13,024 nt of DNA from an uncultured Oscillospiraceae bacterium (GCA_900546735.1 URDW01000054.1:1-13024); one strand, 5' to 3'. Shown: positions 1 to 7,725, counted from the stretch's first letter. Notes: generated from the sequence alone by a model not told the origin. Numbers and translations are program-made.

Positions 1-5
1 TTAAG

Positions 6-38
6 TCGTCGGCAGCGTCAGCTGTGTATAAGAGACAG
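6..38 (+). other. Nextera/Tn5 mosaic-end sequencing adapter left in the assembly
   Basis: These 33 bases match the Illumina Nextera read-1 transposase adapter except for one mismatch, C for A at base 22. The first 14 bases are the synthetic Illumina part and the last 19 (20-38) are the Tn5 mosaic end. A natural transposon would not carry the synthetic part, so this is library residue at a contig end. Bases 1-5 lie outside the adapter and are also suspect. Native genome sequence probably starts at about base 39. Confidence 0.95.
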
Positions 39-49
39 GTTCTCTATTA

Positions 50-55
50 TATAAT
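50..55 (+). promoter_or_regulatory. Possible -10 box of the hprK promoter, -35 cut off
   Basis: A perfect TATAAT lies 31 bases before the hprK start, in an AT-rich stretch. A matching -35 box would fall near 27-32, which is adapter sequence, so the promoter cannot be completed here. If it is real, transcription would start near base 62 and leave a leader of about 25 nt. The box could also be a chance hit in AT-rich DNA. Confidence 0.4.
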
Positions 56-86
56 AAAACTGATTAAGTAAGAAAGGGGTGTTCCC

Positions 87-1052
87 GTGTCTGCAAAATA
101 CAGCGTTACGCTGGACAAAATTATCAAAGAACACACGCTGGAAGTCGTCTATACGCCGCGTGACCCCAAAGAAATTCTGGTCACCACGAACGAGGTCAAC
201 CGGCCCGGCATCGTCCTGACCGGCTATACGAACTACTTCGATCCCCGCCGCATTCAGATCCTCGGCTGGACCGAATTCGGATTTTTGAGCCACATGTCTG
301 ACGAACAGCGCCGCAAAGCCCTTTCTGACTGGCTTTCACTGGGGCCGGCCGCCGCAGTCGTGACCCGCAACCTGCAGATCAGCGACGTTTTTGTGGATGC
401 CTGCAAAACGTACGGTGTGCCGCTTCTGCGCACAGACGAGGAGACGTCGCCGTTTCTCGCCACGCTCATTTCGTTTTTAAACAACCAGCTGGCGCCGCGC
501 ATCACACGCCACGGCGTGCTGGTAGAAGTTTACGGCGAGGGCGTGCTCATCACCGGTGAAAGCGGCGCAGGCAAGTCGGAAACGGCTGTGGAGCTGATTA
601 AGCGCGGCCACCGCCTGATCGCGGACGACGCCGTTGAGATCCGCAAAATCGACAATAAGACGCTGATCGGCTCTTCGCCGAACAACATCCGCCATTTTAT
701 CGAGCTGCGCGGCATCGGCATCATCAATGCGCGCCGCATTTTCGGTATGGGCGCGGTCAAAGAAAAGGAACAGATCAACATGGTCATCTGCCTGGAGCAG
801 TGGGATTCCGCCAAAGCCTACGACCGTCTGGGCCTTGACAACGAATACACAAAAATTCTCGACGTCAAGGTGCCGGTGCTGACCGTGCCGATCACGCCGG
901 GGCGCAACCTGGCCATCATCGTGGAAACGGCGGCCATGAACAACCGCCAGAAAAAGATGGGGTATAACGCGGCCAAAGAGCTGATGCACTCCCTGGGTAT
1001 GGACGATTTTGAGCCGGATGAAAAAGAGCTTGAGATTTGGTCCAATTCATAG
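87..1052 (+). CDS. hprK: HPr kinase/phosphorylase
   Basis: Bifunctional cytoplasmic enzyme that phosphorylates HPr of the sugar phosphotransferase system on a regulatory serine and also removes that phosphate. It thereby sets carbon catabolite repression through CcpA. The 321-residue protein has the usual family length. An N-terminal domain (about 1-130) precedes the kinase domain, which shows the P-loop GESGAGKS at 157-164, conserved His142, the acidic pair D180-D181, ELRGIGI at 207-213 and the family signature ETAAMNNRQKKMGYNAA at 280-296. The start is GTG at 87, preceded by a purine-rich AGAAAGGGG at 71-79; the next in-frame Met is residue 70, which would delete half the N-terminal domain. 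It heads the gene cluster, 44 bases before glcK. Neither ptsH nor ccpA is in the window. Confidence 0.97.
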   Translation: MSAKYSVTLDKIIKEHTLEVVYTPRDPKEILVTTNEVNRPGIVLTGYTNYFDPRRIQILGWTEFGFLSHMSDEQRRKALSDWLSLGPAAAVVTRNLQISDVFVDACKTYGVPLLRTDEETSPFLATLISFLNNQLAPRITRHGVLVEVYGEGVLITGESGAGKSETAVELIKRGHRLIADDAVEIRKIDNKTLIGSSPNNIRHFIELRGIGIINARRIFGMGAVKEKEQINMVICLEQWDSAKAYDRLGLDNEYTKILDVKVPVLTVPITPGRNLAIIVETAAMNNRQKKMGYNAAKELMHSLGMDDFEPDEKELEIWSNS

Positions 1053-1096
1053 TAAAATAAAACGCAAATTCAAGCAAAGGATTAAAGGAGAAGATT

Positions 1097-2068
1097 ATGA
1101 GCTATTACATAGGCATTGACCTGGGCGGCACGAACATCGTTTCCGCCGTAGTGACCGACAAGTACGAAATTCTTGCAAAGGCCTCTGTGCCAACCGCGAT
1201 GCCGCGCGATGCCGCCTCTATTTTTGACGACATTGCAAAGACCGGTTTCGAGGCAGTGGAAAAGGCCGGCCTCACGATGGACGACATCGAGTGGATCGGC
1301 CTTGGCACGCCGGGTACCGTCAACCAGAAAAACGGCTACATCGAATACGCCAACAACTTGAAGTTTGACAACATCCCGGCACGCGACATGCTGCAGGACC
1401 GTTTTCATAAAACCGTTTATCTGGAGAACGACGCAAACTGCGCGGCGCTGGGCGAAGCCATTGCGGGCAGCGGCCACGGCACGCCGAACTTTGTGGCCGT
1501 TACGCTTGGCACCGGCGTAGGCAGCGGTGTGATCATCAACAGCAACATCATCACCGGTGTGAACTTTGCCGGCGGCGAATGGGGCCATATGGTCATTGTA
1601 AAGGACGGCGAGCCCTGCGGCTGCGGCCGCCACGGCTGCTGGGAGGCGTATGCCAGCGCCACGGCGCTGATCCGCCAGACCATTGCCTCTATGAATAAAA
1701 ACCCGAATTCCCTGATGCACGCCGTAGCCAAAAAAGAGGGCAAGGTCAGCGGCCGCACGGCGTTTGACGCCATGCGCCTCGGCGACAAGGACGCGGCCGA
1801 GGTCTGCAAGCAGTATATCGAGTACGTTGCCTGCGGCGTGACCAACCTGATCAACGCACTGCAGCCTGAGGTGCTGTGCATCGGCGGCGGCATCTGCAAT
1901 GAGGGCGAGACCATCATGCAGCCGATCCGTGAATACGTTGCGCGTGAACGCTACAGCGTGCACTCTTCGCTGCAGACCAAAATCGTGAAGGCTGAGCTCG
2001 GCAACGACGCCGGCCTGATCGGCGCGGCACTGCTCGGCACAGTAAAAAGAATAAAAGCCGGTGAATGA
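1097..2068 (+). CDS. glcK: ROK-family glucokinase
   Basis: Cytoplasmic ATP-dependent sugar kinase, most likely converting glucose to glucose 6-phosphate. The 323-residue protein begins with the ATP phosphate-binding motif IDLGGTN (7-13). It has NDANCAALGE (111-120) carrying the probable catalytic Asp112, a second phosphate loop TLGTGVGSG (136-144), and the ROK zinc site: His164 in GGEWGHM with Cys174, Cys176 and Cys181 in CGCGRHGCWE. No N-terminal DNA-binding domain is present, so it is an enzyme rather than a NagC/XylR-type repressor. A good site, AAAGGAGAAG, lies at 1084-1093 before the ATG. It sits between hprK and murB, and its last 8 bases overlap murB. Substrate is inferred from family: ROK kinases for N-acetylmannosamine, fructose or allose look similar, although glucose is the commonest assignment for this sub-type. 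Confidence 0.93.
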   Translation: MSYYIGIDLGGTNIVSAVVTDKYEILAKASVPTAMPRDAASIFDDIAKTGFEAVEKAGLTMDDIEWIGLGTPGTVNQKNGYIEYANNLKFDNIPARDMLQDRFHKTVYLENDANCAALGEAIAGSGHGTPNFVAVTLGTGVGSGVIINSNIITGVNFAGGEWGHMVIVKDGEPCGCGRHGCWEAYASATALIRQTIASMNKNPNSLMHAVAKKEGKVSGRTAFDAMRLGDKDAAEVCKQYIEYVACGVTNLINALQPEVLCIGGGICNEGETIMQPIREYVARERYSVHSSLQTKIVKAELGNDAGLIGAALLGTVKRIKAGE

Positions 2069-2975
2069 TTTGACAAACCTTCGGGACAAAGCGGCGGCGC
2101 TTGGTATAGAGCTGAAAGAAAATGAGCCCATGTCGGCGCACACGACTTTTCGCATCGGCGGTCCGGCGAAACTGGTGTTTTACCCAAAAACCCCGCGCGA
2201 GGCTGCCGAAGTCGTGCGGCTTTGCCATGCCTACGGCGAAAGTCTTGTAACGGTCGGGCGCGGTTCCAATTTGCTGGTCGGCGACCACGGCATTTCCGCT
2301 CCGGTGATGCTTTTTGCCGGCAATATGGCTGAAATCAGGCTTGTAGACGAGACAACGGTTTATGCCCAGTCCGGCGCTAAGCTGTCCGATTTGTGCCGCT
2401 TTGCACAGCAAAATGCGCTGAGCGGACTGGAGTTTGCCTACGGCATCCCCGGCTCCTGCGGCGGTGCGGCGTTTATGAACGCCGGCGCTTACGGCGGCGA
2501 AATGCGCGATGTACTGGTGCGCTGCGACCATATTGCACCCGACGGCACGCCCGGCTTTTTGGAGGGCGATGCGCTTGCCCTTTCATACCGCAAAAGCGCA
2601 TATTCACAAAACGGCTGTGTGATCACGGGCATTTACTGCCGCCTGCAAAAGGGCGACCCGGCCGCCATCCGTGCCAAAATGGATGAGCTGATGGATCGCC
2701 GCCGCACAAAGCAGCCGCTCGAGTATCCCAGTGCCGGCAGCACCTTTAAGCGCCCGCAGGGCAATTACGCCAGCGCACTGATCGAGCAGTGCGGTTTAAA
2801 AGGCCTTTCGGTCGGCGGCGCGCAGGTCAGTGAAAAGCACGCCGGCTTCGTCATCAACCGCACGGGCAGCGCAAGCTGTGCCGATGTGCTGGCGCTGTGC
2901 CGCAAGGTGCAGCAGACCGTTCTGGAAAAAACGGGCTACCGTCTGGAGCTGGAAGTCAGGACGGTGGGCGAATGA
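2061..2975 (+). CDS. murB: UDP-N-acetylenolpyruvoylglucosamine reductase (MurB, type II)
   Basis: FAD enzyme of cytoplasmic peptidoglycan precursor synthesis; it reduces UDP-GlcNAc-enolpyruvate to UDP-MurNAc with NADPH. The 304 residues carry FRIGGPA (30-36), the FAD loop GRGSNLL (66-72), GIPGSCGGA (128-136), NAGAYGGE (140-147), SYRKS (175-179), AGSTFK (225-230) with the probable proton-donor Ser227, and Glu298 in LELEVR. The length and the SYRKS region fit the shorter type II enzymes of Firmicutes. The start is taken as GTG 2061, which overlaps the end of glcK by 8 bases. The upstream site is poor, so expression probably depends on translational coupling; TTG at 2070 is a weaker alternative. 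The gene ends in a 4-base ATGA overlap with the RapZ-domain gene. Confidence 0.96.
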   Translation: MNDLTNLRDKAAALGIELKENEPMSAHTTFRIGGPAKLVFYPKTPREAAEVVRLCHAYGESLVTVGRGSNLLVGDHGISAPVMLFAGNMAEIRLVDETTVYAQSGAKLSDLCRFAQQNALSGLEFAYGIPGSCGGAAFMNAGAYGGEMRDVLVRCDHIAPDGTPGFLEGDALALSYRKSAYSQNGCVITGIYCRLQKGDPAAIRAKMDELMDRRRTKQPLEYPSAGSTFKRPQGNYASALIEQCGLKGLSVGGAQVSEKHAGFVINRTGSASCADVLALCRKVQQTVLEKTGYRLELEVRTVGE

Positions 2976-3355
2976 AAATAAAAGTGCTTTCGTTCGGCTT
3001 CGGCAACGGCATGGTCGATTATGCCGACTATGTGTTTGACGTGCGCTGCCTGCAAAACCCGTACTGGGTGGAGTCACTGCGCCCAAAACGCGGCACAGAC
3101 GCCGAAGTGGCCGACTATATTTTTTCGCATCCGGAATCGGCTCTTTTTTTCGGACAGGCTCTGCAGCTCGTGCAAACGGCCGCGTCTCTGGCTGAAAAAA
3201 AGCAAAAAGAATTGCTCGTCGTCGCTTTTGGCTGCACCGGCGGCCATCACCGCAGCGTGGCTTGTGCCGAACGCATGGCGGGCGAGCTGAGAAAACAGTA
3301 TGACGTGCAGGTGGTTCACCGCGATATCGACAAGGGTGATCCGCCTGCCGTGTAA
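2972..3355 (+). CDS. Free-standing RapZ C-terminal domain protein
   Basis: A 127-residue protein that aligns by eye with only the C-terminal half of RapZ/YvcJ. It shows SFGFGNG (7-13), VFDVR (21-25), NPYW (29-32), GCTGGHHRS (87-95) and HRDIDK (116-121). RapZ/YvcJ is normally about 285-295 residues, with an N-terminal P-loop nucleotidase half that is absent here. In E. coli the C-terminal half binds small RNA and senses glucosamine 6-phosphate, and has a phosphofructokinase-like fold; a similar sensor or RNA-binding role is inference here. The start is ATG 2972, in an ATGA overlap with the murB stop. Extending the frame upstream only yields out-of-frame murB residues, so this is not a broken gene with a hidden front half. 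It lies between murB and whiA, exactly where rapZ and yvcK usually stand. Confidence 0.88.
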   Translation: MKIKVLSFGFGNGMVDYADYVFDVRCLQNPYWVESLRPKRGTDAEVADYIFSHPESALFFGQALQLVQTAASLAEKKQKELLVVAFGCTGGHHRSVACAERMAGELRKQYDVQVVHRDIDKGDPPAV

Positions 3356-3366
3356 GATAGTTGTGT

Positions 3367-3370
3367 GGAG
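3367..3370 (+). promoter_or_regulatory. Ribosome binding site candidate deciding the whiA start
   Basis: GGAG lies only 3 bases before ATG 3374. The spacing is short, but the resulting protein begins MSFASEVKNEL, the standard WhiA N-terminus. The in-frame GTG at 3365 would add three residues (MEK) and has no clear site of its own. Confidence 0.45.
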
Positions 3371-3373
3371 AAA

Positions 3374-4273
3374 ATGTCTTTTGCTTCAGAAGTAAAAAAT
3401 GAACTGGCCGCCCGGGTCTATGAAAAAGCATGCTGCAAAAGGTCGTTTTTATACGGCCTTTTGATCTTTTCCAAGTACTTTTCACAGGCTTCTGTCGGTT
3501 GTCAAACCGAAAACCGCACGGTGGCGGAGCTTTACCGTTCGCTCTTGGCCGACGTGGCCAATGTGCGCTGCAGTCTGAGTGCGTCGGCCTCCGGCAAAAT
3601 TTACTCCGTCAGCGTTTCGTCGCCGGCTGACTGCCAGAAAGTGCGCGCCCTTTTTTCGCATGACCGCGGCGAGATCAGCCTGAAAATCAATCATGCCAAT
3701 TTTGACTGCCCGGACTGTCTCGGTGCGTTTCTGGCCGGTGCGTTTCTGGCCTGCGGCACAGTTTCCAGCCCCCGCAAGGATTACCACCTGGAGTTTACGG
3801 TGCCGCACCTGAACCTGGCAAAAGATTTCTTTCTGTTTCTGACCGAGCTGGAGCTTTCGCCGAAAGAGACGAAACGGCGCGGCTACCCGGTCATCTATTT
3901 TAAAGAGAGCGAAGCGATCGAGGACTGCCTTTACCGCATGGGGGCCGGCAACGCCATGTTTGAAATGATGAATGTGGAGATCGAGAAGAACGTGCGCAAC
4001 GGCGTGAACCGCAAAACGAACTGCGACACGGCAAACATCGGCCGCACGGCCAAGGCTGCCGCCCGTCAGATCAATGCGATCACGCTGATCCGCGACCGGC
4101 GCGGGCTGGACTGCCTGGGGCCGGAATTAAAGGAACTGGCGCTTCTGCGCCTGGAAAACCCCGACCTGTCGCTTTCGGAGCTGGCAGAGGTCTGCACCCC
4201 GAAATTGTCGCGCAGCGGCATCAACCACCGCCTGCAAAAAATTCTGTCGATCGCGCAGGAGCTGCAAAAGTAA
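3374..4273 (+). CDS. whiA: WhiA, LAGLIDADG-like DNA-binding protein
   Basis: Cytoplasmic DNA-binding protein. It is a sporulation transcription factor in Streptomyces and is linked to cell division and chromosome segregation in Bacillus. The 299-residue protein has an N-terminal pair of degenerate homing-endonuclease-like domains, including GAFLAG (117-122) followed by a YHLEF segment. The linker carries CDTANIGRTAKAA. The C-terminal helix-turn-helix lies at about 264-290 (LSLSELAEV, then SGINHRL). Length is close to the usual 305-315. ATG 3374 is chosen because homologues start MSFASE; GTG 3365 is possible. The stop overlaps the dnaE ATG by one base (TAATG), so the two are probably coupled. 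A terminator-like hairpin sits inside its 5' end at 3436-3463. Confidence 0.95.
   Translation: MSFASEVKNELAARVYEKACCKRSFLYGLLIFSKYFSQASVGCQTENRTVAELYRSLLADVANVRCSLSASASGKIYSVSVSSPADCQKVRALFSHDRGEISLKINHANFDCPDCLGAFLAGAFLACGTVSSPRKDYHLEFTVPHLNLAKDFFLFLTELELSPKETKRRGYPVIYFKESEAIEDCLYRMGAGNAMFEMMNVEIEKNVRNGVNRKTNCDTANIGRTAKAAARQINAITLIRDRRGLDCLGPELKELALLRLENPDLSLSELAEVCTPKLSRSGINHRLQKILSIAQELQK
3436..3463 (+). terminator. Terminator-like hairpin inside the 5' end of whiA
   Basis: A 10-bp stem pairs 3436-3445 (CAAAAGGTCG) with 3454-3463 (CGGCCTTTTG), with one G-U pair and the 8-base loop TTTTTATA. The A-tract on the left arm and T-tract on the right arm give the outline of an intrinsic terminator. 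It lies about 60 bases after the whiA start codon. Translating ribosomes would normally suppress it. It may be chance, since the bases also encode ordinary WhiA residues. Confidence 0.25.
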
Positions 4274-7200
4274 TGTTTACACATCTGCATCTGCATACCG
4301 AGTACAGCCTGCTGGACGGCGCCTGCCGTCTCGGCGACCTTGTTGCGCGCGCAAAAGAACTTGGCATGCAGTCGCTTGCCATCACTGACCACGGCAACAT
4401 GTTTGCCGCGGTCGATTTTTACCGCGCCTGCAAAAAAGAGGGCATCCGCCCGATCATCGGCTGCGAGATCTATGTGGCGCCGCGCAGCCGTTTTGACCGC
4501 GACAAGGTGCTCGACAAGGAGTACAGCCACCTGATCCTGCTGTGCAAAAACGAAACGGGCTATAAAAACCTGATCAAAATCGTGTCGCGCGCTTACACGG
4601 AGGGCTTTTATTTCAAGCCGCGCGCCGACCACGATTTGATCGAAAAGCACAGTGAAGGGCTGATCTGCCTTTCGGCCTGCCTGTCGGGCGAGATCCCGCG
4701 TGCGCTTTTGGCGCAGGATTATGACCGTGCCAAGGACACGGCGCTCTGGTACAGCTCTGTTTTCGGCAAAGACAATTATTACCTGGAGCTGCAAAACCAC
4801 GGCCTGAACGAACAGTTCACGGTCAACGAGGGGCTGAAACGCATCAGCCGTGAAACGGGCATCGGCCTGGTCGCCACGAACGATGTGCATTATATCCGCC
4901 GGGAGGATTCGTTCATCCAGCAGGTGCTCATCTGCATCGCCACCAACCATGTGATCGGCGAGGATACCGGCATTGAATTCCATTCAGACGCATTTTACCT
5001 GAAGAGTGAAGCCGAAATGCAAAAGGCGTTTCCCGACGTGCCCGAGGCGCTGGAAAACACGGCAAAAATCGCCGAACGCTGCCGTTTTGACTTTGAATTC
5101 GGCAAGACCAAGCTGCCTTATTTTGAAACGCCCGGCAACTGCGACCATTTTGAATATTTTAAAGACTGCTGCCTGCGCGGCCTCAAAAAGCGCTACGGCG
5201 CCTCTGTGCCGGAGTCGTACAAGGAACGCCTTGGCTATGAACTGAAAACGATCGAGCAGATGGGCTACACGGATTATTATCTGATCGTGGCCGATTTTGT
5301 GCGCTTTGCCAAAAGCAAAAGCATTCCGGTCGGCCCCGGGCGCGGCAGCGGCGCCGGGTCGCTTGCGGCGTACTGCATGGAGATCACCGACCTGGACCCG
5401 ATGAAGTACGGCCTGATCTTTGAGCGCTTTTTGAATCCCGAACGCGTCAGCATGCCGGATTTTGACATCGACTTTTGCTATGAGCGCCGCGGCGAAGTGA
5501 TCGACTATGTGACCGAAAAGTACGGCAAAGACCATGTCTCCCAGATCATTACGTTCGGTACACTGGCGGCGCGTGCCGCCGTGCGCGATGTGGGGCGCGC
5601 CATGGGCATGCCGTATTCGTCGGTAGACGCCGTGGCCAAGCTGATCCCGCGCGATTTTCACATTACGCTCGCCGACGCACTGAAAAAGTCGCCGGAACTG
5701 CGCCGTGCCTGTGCAGAAAACGAAACGGTGAACAAGCTGATCGATACGGCGCTGAAAGTTGAGGGCATGCCGCGCAACGCGTCTACCCATGCGGCCGGCG
5801 TCGTCATCACGCATGACCCGGTCGAAACGTATGTGCCGCTCGCCACGAACGACGGTGTGCCGGTCACGCAGTATATTATGACCACGCTCGAGGAGCTGGG
5901 GCTGCTCAAAATGGACTTTCTCGGTCTGCGTACGCTGACGGTGATCGACGACAGCGCCCGTGCAGCCGGCATCGATATACACGCCGTTCCCATCGATGAC
6001 AAACGGGTCTACGCCCTGTTTTCCGCCGGGCGCACCGAGGGCATTTTTCAGTTTGAATCCGCCGGTATGAAGCGGATGCTGATGGAGCTGAAACCGAAGC
6101 GGCTGGAGGATCTGATCGCTGCCACGTCGCTCTACCGCCCCGGCCCGGCCGACCAGATCGACCTTTTTGTGAAAAATTCGCACGATCCGTCGGGCATTCA
6201 GTATAAAACGCCTCTGCTTGAGCCGATCCTGCGTGAAACATACGGCTGCATCGTCTATCAGGAGCAGGTCATGCAGATTTTCCGTACGCTCGCCGGCTAT
6301 TCGTACGGCCGCGCCGATATCGTGCGCCGCGCGATGAGCAAAAAGAAAAAGGATGTCATGGACCGGGAGCGCCGCAATTTTATTTACGGCATCCCCGGCG
6401 AGTGCGACGGCGCGCTGAAACGCGGTGTGGATGAAAAGACCGCCAACGAAATTTATGACCAGATGCAGGACTTCGCCAAGTACGCGTTCAACAAAAGCCA
6501 CGCGGCCTGCTATGCCCTGGTCGCCTACCAAACGGCGTATTTAAAGGTGTATGCACCCGCACAGTTTATGGCCGCGCTTTTGACCTCCGTGCTCGATGAT
6601 TCGGGCAAAGTGGCCAAGTATATTGCCGAGTGCCGTAAAATGGGGCTGCGTCTTGCGCCGCCGCATGTCAACCGTTCGCAGATGCGTTTTACAGCCGATG
6701 GAAACACCATCTCCTACGGTATGCTCGGCATCAAAAACCTGGGGGCGGATTTTATTCAGGAAATCATTGACGAACGGGAGAAAAACGGCCCCTATCAGGA
6801 TCTGTTTGATTTTTGTTCGCGCCTTTGCAGCGGCCGTTTCAACCGCCGCGCGACAGAAAGCCTGATCCGCAGCGGTGCGCTCGACGGGCTCGGCGCGAAC
6901 CGACGCCAGATGCTGCAGACGCTGCCGTCGCTTCTTTCGTCGCTCGACGATGTGCGCCAGAAAACGATGTACGGCCAAATCGGCTTTTTCGACCTGGGCG
7001 ACAGCGACGCCTTCGGCATCAGCCGCAAGCTGCCGGATGTGCCCGAGTTTCCGGCGTCCGAACTTTTGAAAATGGAAAAAGAAATGACCGGCCTTTATTT
7101 TTCCGGCCATCCGATGGGCAAGTACCTGCCGGCGGCGCAGGCAATGGGCTGCGCGTCAAGCGCCGACCTGTTTGAGGCTGCGCGTGAGCCGGATAGCCGT

Positions 7201-7725
7201 TACGGCGACCGTGCAAATGTATCTTTTTGCGGCATCGTGCAGAAAATTACGCTCAAGCAGACGAAAAAAGGCGAAAATATGGCCTTCGTTTTGCTGGAGG
7301 ATATGACCGGCGAGATCGAGATCGTTGTGTTCCCCAAGGTGCTGCAGCGCGCGTCTGCGCTGCTTTATGAGGGCAGTGCGGTTTTGGTGCGCGGCACCCT
7401 TTCGCTGGAGGAGGACAAGGCGCCAAAGATCTTGGCCGACACGTTGGAAAAAGCGCCCGAAACAGCGCCGGCAAAACAAAAAACGTCGTCGGGGCATTCC
7501 AAAAAACGCACCGGGCTTTTTCTGCGCCTGGCGTCGGTCGACTGCCCCGAAGCGAAGGCCGTGCAGTCTGTTTTGAACGGCTTTGCCGGAAAAAGCGACG
7601 TGTATTTTTACTGTACAGATACAAAAAATTACTATAAACTGAAACAAACTTGTGCATGGAGCGAACAACTTTTGTGCGAACTTGAAAAAATTTTGCCGAA
7701 AAACAGCATAATCTTTGTGCAGTAA
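4273..7725 (+). CDS. dnaE: DNA polymerase III alpha subunit, DnaE type
   Basis: Replicative DNA polymerase subunit of 1150 residues, full length for DnaE. An N-terminal PHP domain (about 1-210) begins HLHTEYSLLDG and keeps all the metal-ligand motifs. The polymerase core follows, with GRGSGAGS at 356-363, PDFDIDF at 395-401 holding two catalytic aspartates, and Asp548 in KMDFLGL as the third. Further conserved blocks are QFESAGMKRML and FNKSHAACYALVAYQT (from 739). A helix-hairpin-helix region lies near 850-890, an OB-fold at about 984-1055, and a C-terminal domain from about 1075. No DEDD exonuclease is inserted, so it is not PolC. Firmicutes usually also have PolC, and DnaE then extends primers; whether PolC exists here cannot be seen. 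It overlaps whiA by one base and has no clear terminator after it. Confidence 0.98.
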   Translation: MFTHLHLHTEYSLLDGACRLGDLVARAKELGMQSLAITDHGNMFAAVDFYRACKKEGIRPIIGCEIYVAPRSRFDRDKVLDKEYSHLILLCKNETGYKNLIKIVSRAYTEGFYFKPRADHDLIEKHSEGLICLSACLSGEIPRALLAQDYDRAKDTALWYSSVFGKDNYYLELQNHGLNEQFTVNEGLKRISRETGIGLVATNDVHYIRREDSFIQQVLICIATNHVIGEDTGIEFHSDAFYLKSEAEMQKAFPDVPEALENTAKIAERCRFDFEFGKTKLPYFETPGNCDHFEYFKDCCLRGLKKRYGASVPESYKERLGYELKTIEQMGYTDYYLIVADFVRFAKSKSIPVGPGRGSGAGSLAAYCMEITDLDPMKYGLIFERFLNPERVSMPDFDIDFCYERRGEVIDYVTEKYGKDHVSQIITFGTLAARAAVRDVGRAMGMPYSSVDAVAKLIPRDFHITLADALKKSPELRRACAENETVNKLIDTALKVEGMPRNASTHAAGVVITHDPVETYVPLATNDGVPVTQYIMTTLEELGLLKMDFLGLRTLTVIDDSARAAGIDIHAVPIDDKRVYALFSAGRTEGIFQFESAGMKRMLMELKPKRLEDLIAATSLYRPGPADQIDLFVKNSHDPSGIQYKTPLLEPILRETYGCIVYQEQVMQIFRTLAGYSYGRADIVRRAMSKKKKDVMDRERRNFIYGIPGECDGALKRGVDEKTANEIYDQMQDFAKYAFNKSHAACYALVAYQTAYLKVYAPAQFMAALLTSVLDDSGKVAKYIAECRKMGLRLAPPHVNRSQMRFTADGNTISYGMLGIKNLGADFIQEIIDEREKNGPYQDLFDFCSRLCSGRFNRRATESLIRSGALDGLGANRRQMLQTLPSLLSSLDDVRQKTMYGQIGFFDLGDSDAFGISRKLPDVPEFPASELLKMEKEMTGLYFSGHPMGKYLPAAQAMGCASSADLFEAAREPDSRYGDRANVSFCGIVQKITLKQTKKGENMAFVLLEDMTGEIEIVVFPKVLQRASALLYEGSAVLVRGTLSLEEDKAPKILADTLEKAPETAPAKQKTSSGHSKKRTGLFLRLASVDCPEAKAVQSVLNGFAGKSDVYFYCTDTKNYYKLKQTCAWSEQLLCELEKILPKNSIIFVQ

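Noticed and set aside
20..38. A natural Tn5-like transposon end
   Set aside because: The 14 synthetic Illumina bases directly before it show that it comes from library preparation. No transposase gene or second end is present.
101..113. Perfect short palindrome CAGCG-TTA-CGCTG just after the hprK start
   Set aside because: It is only 5 bp per arm, lies within coding sequence, has no T-tract and does not match a CcpA operator. It is probably chance.
2798..2807. Palindrome AAAGGCCTTT in murB as a terminator
   Set aside because: It has no loop and no following T-tract, and is explained by coding sequence.
2897..2971. Upstream extension of the RapZ-domain gene to an in-frame ATG inside murB
   Set aside because: The extra 25 residues are an out-of-frame reading of murB, show no P-loop and are low in complexity. 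ATG 2972 overlaps the murB stop and matches the domain start.
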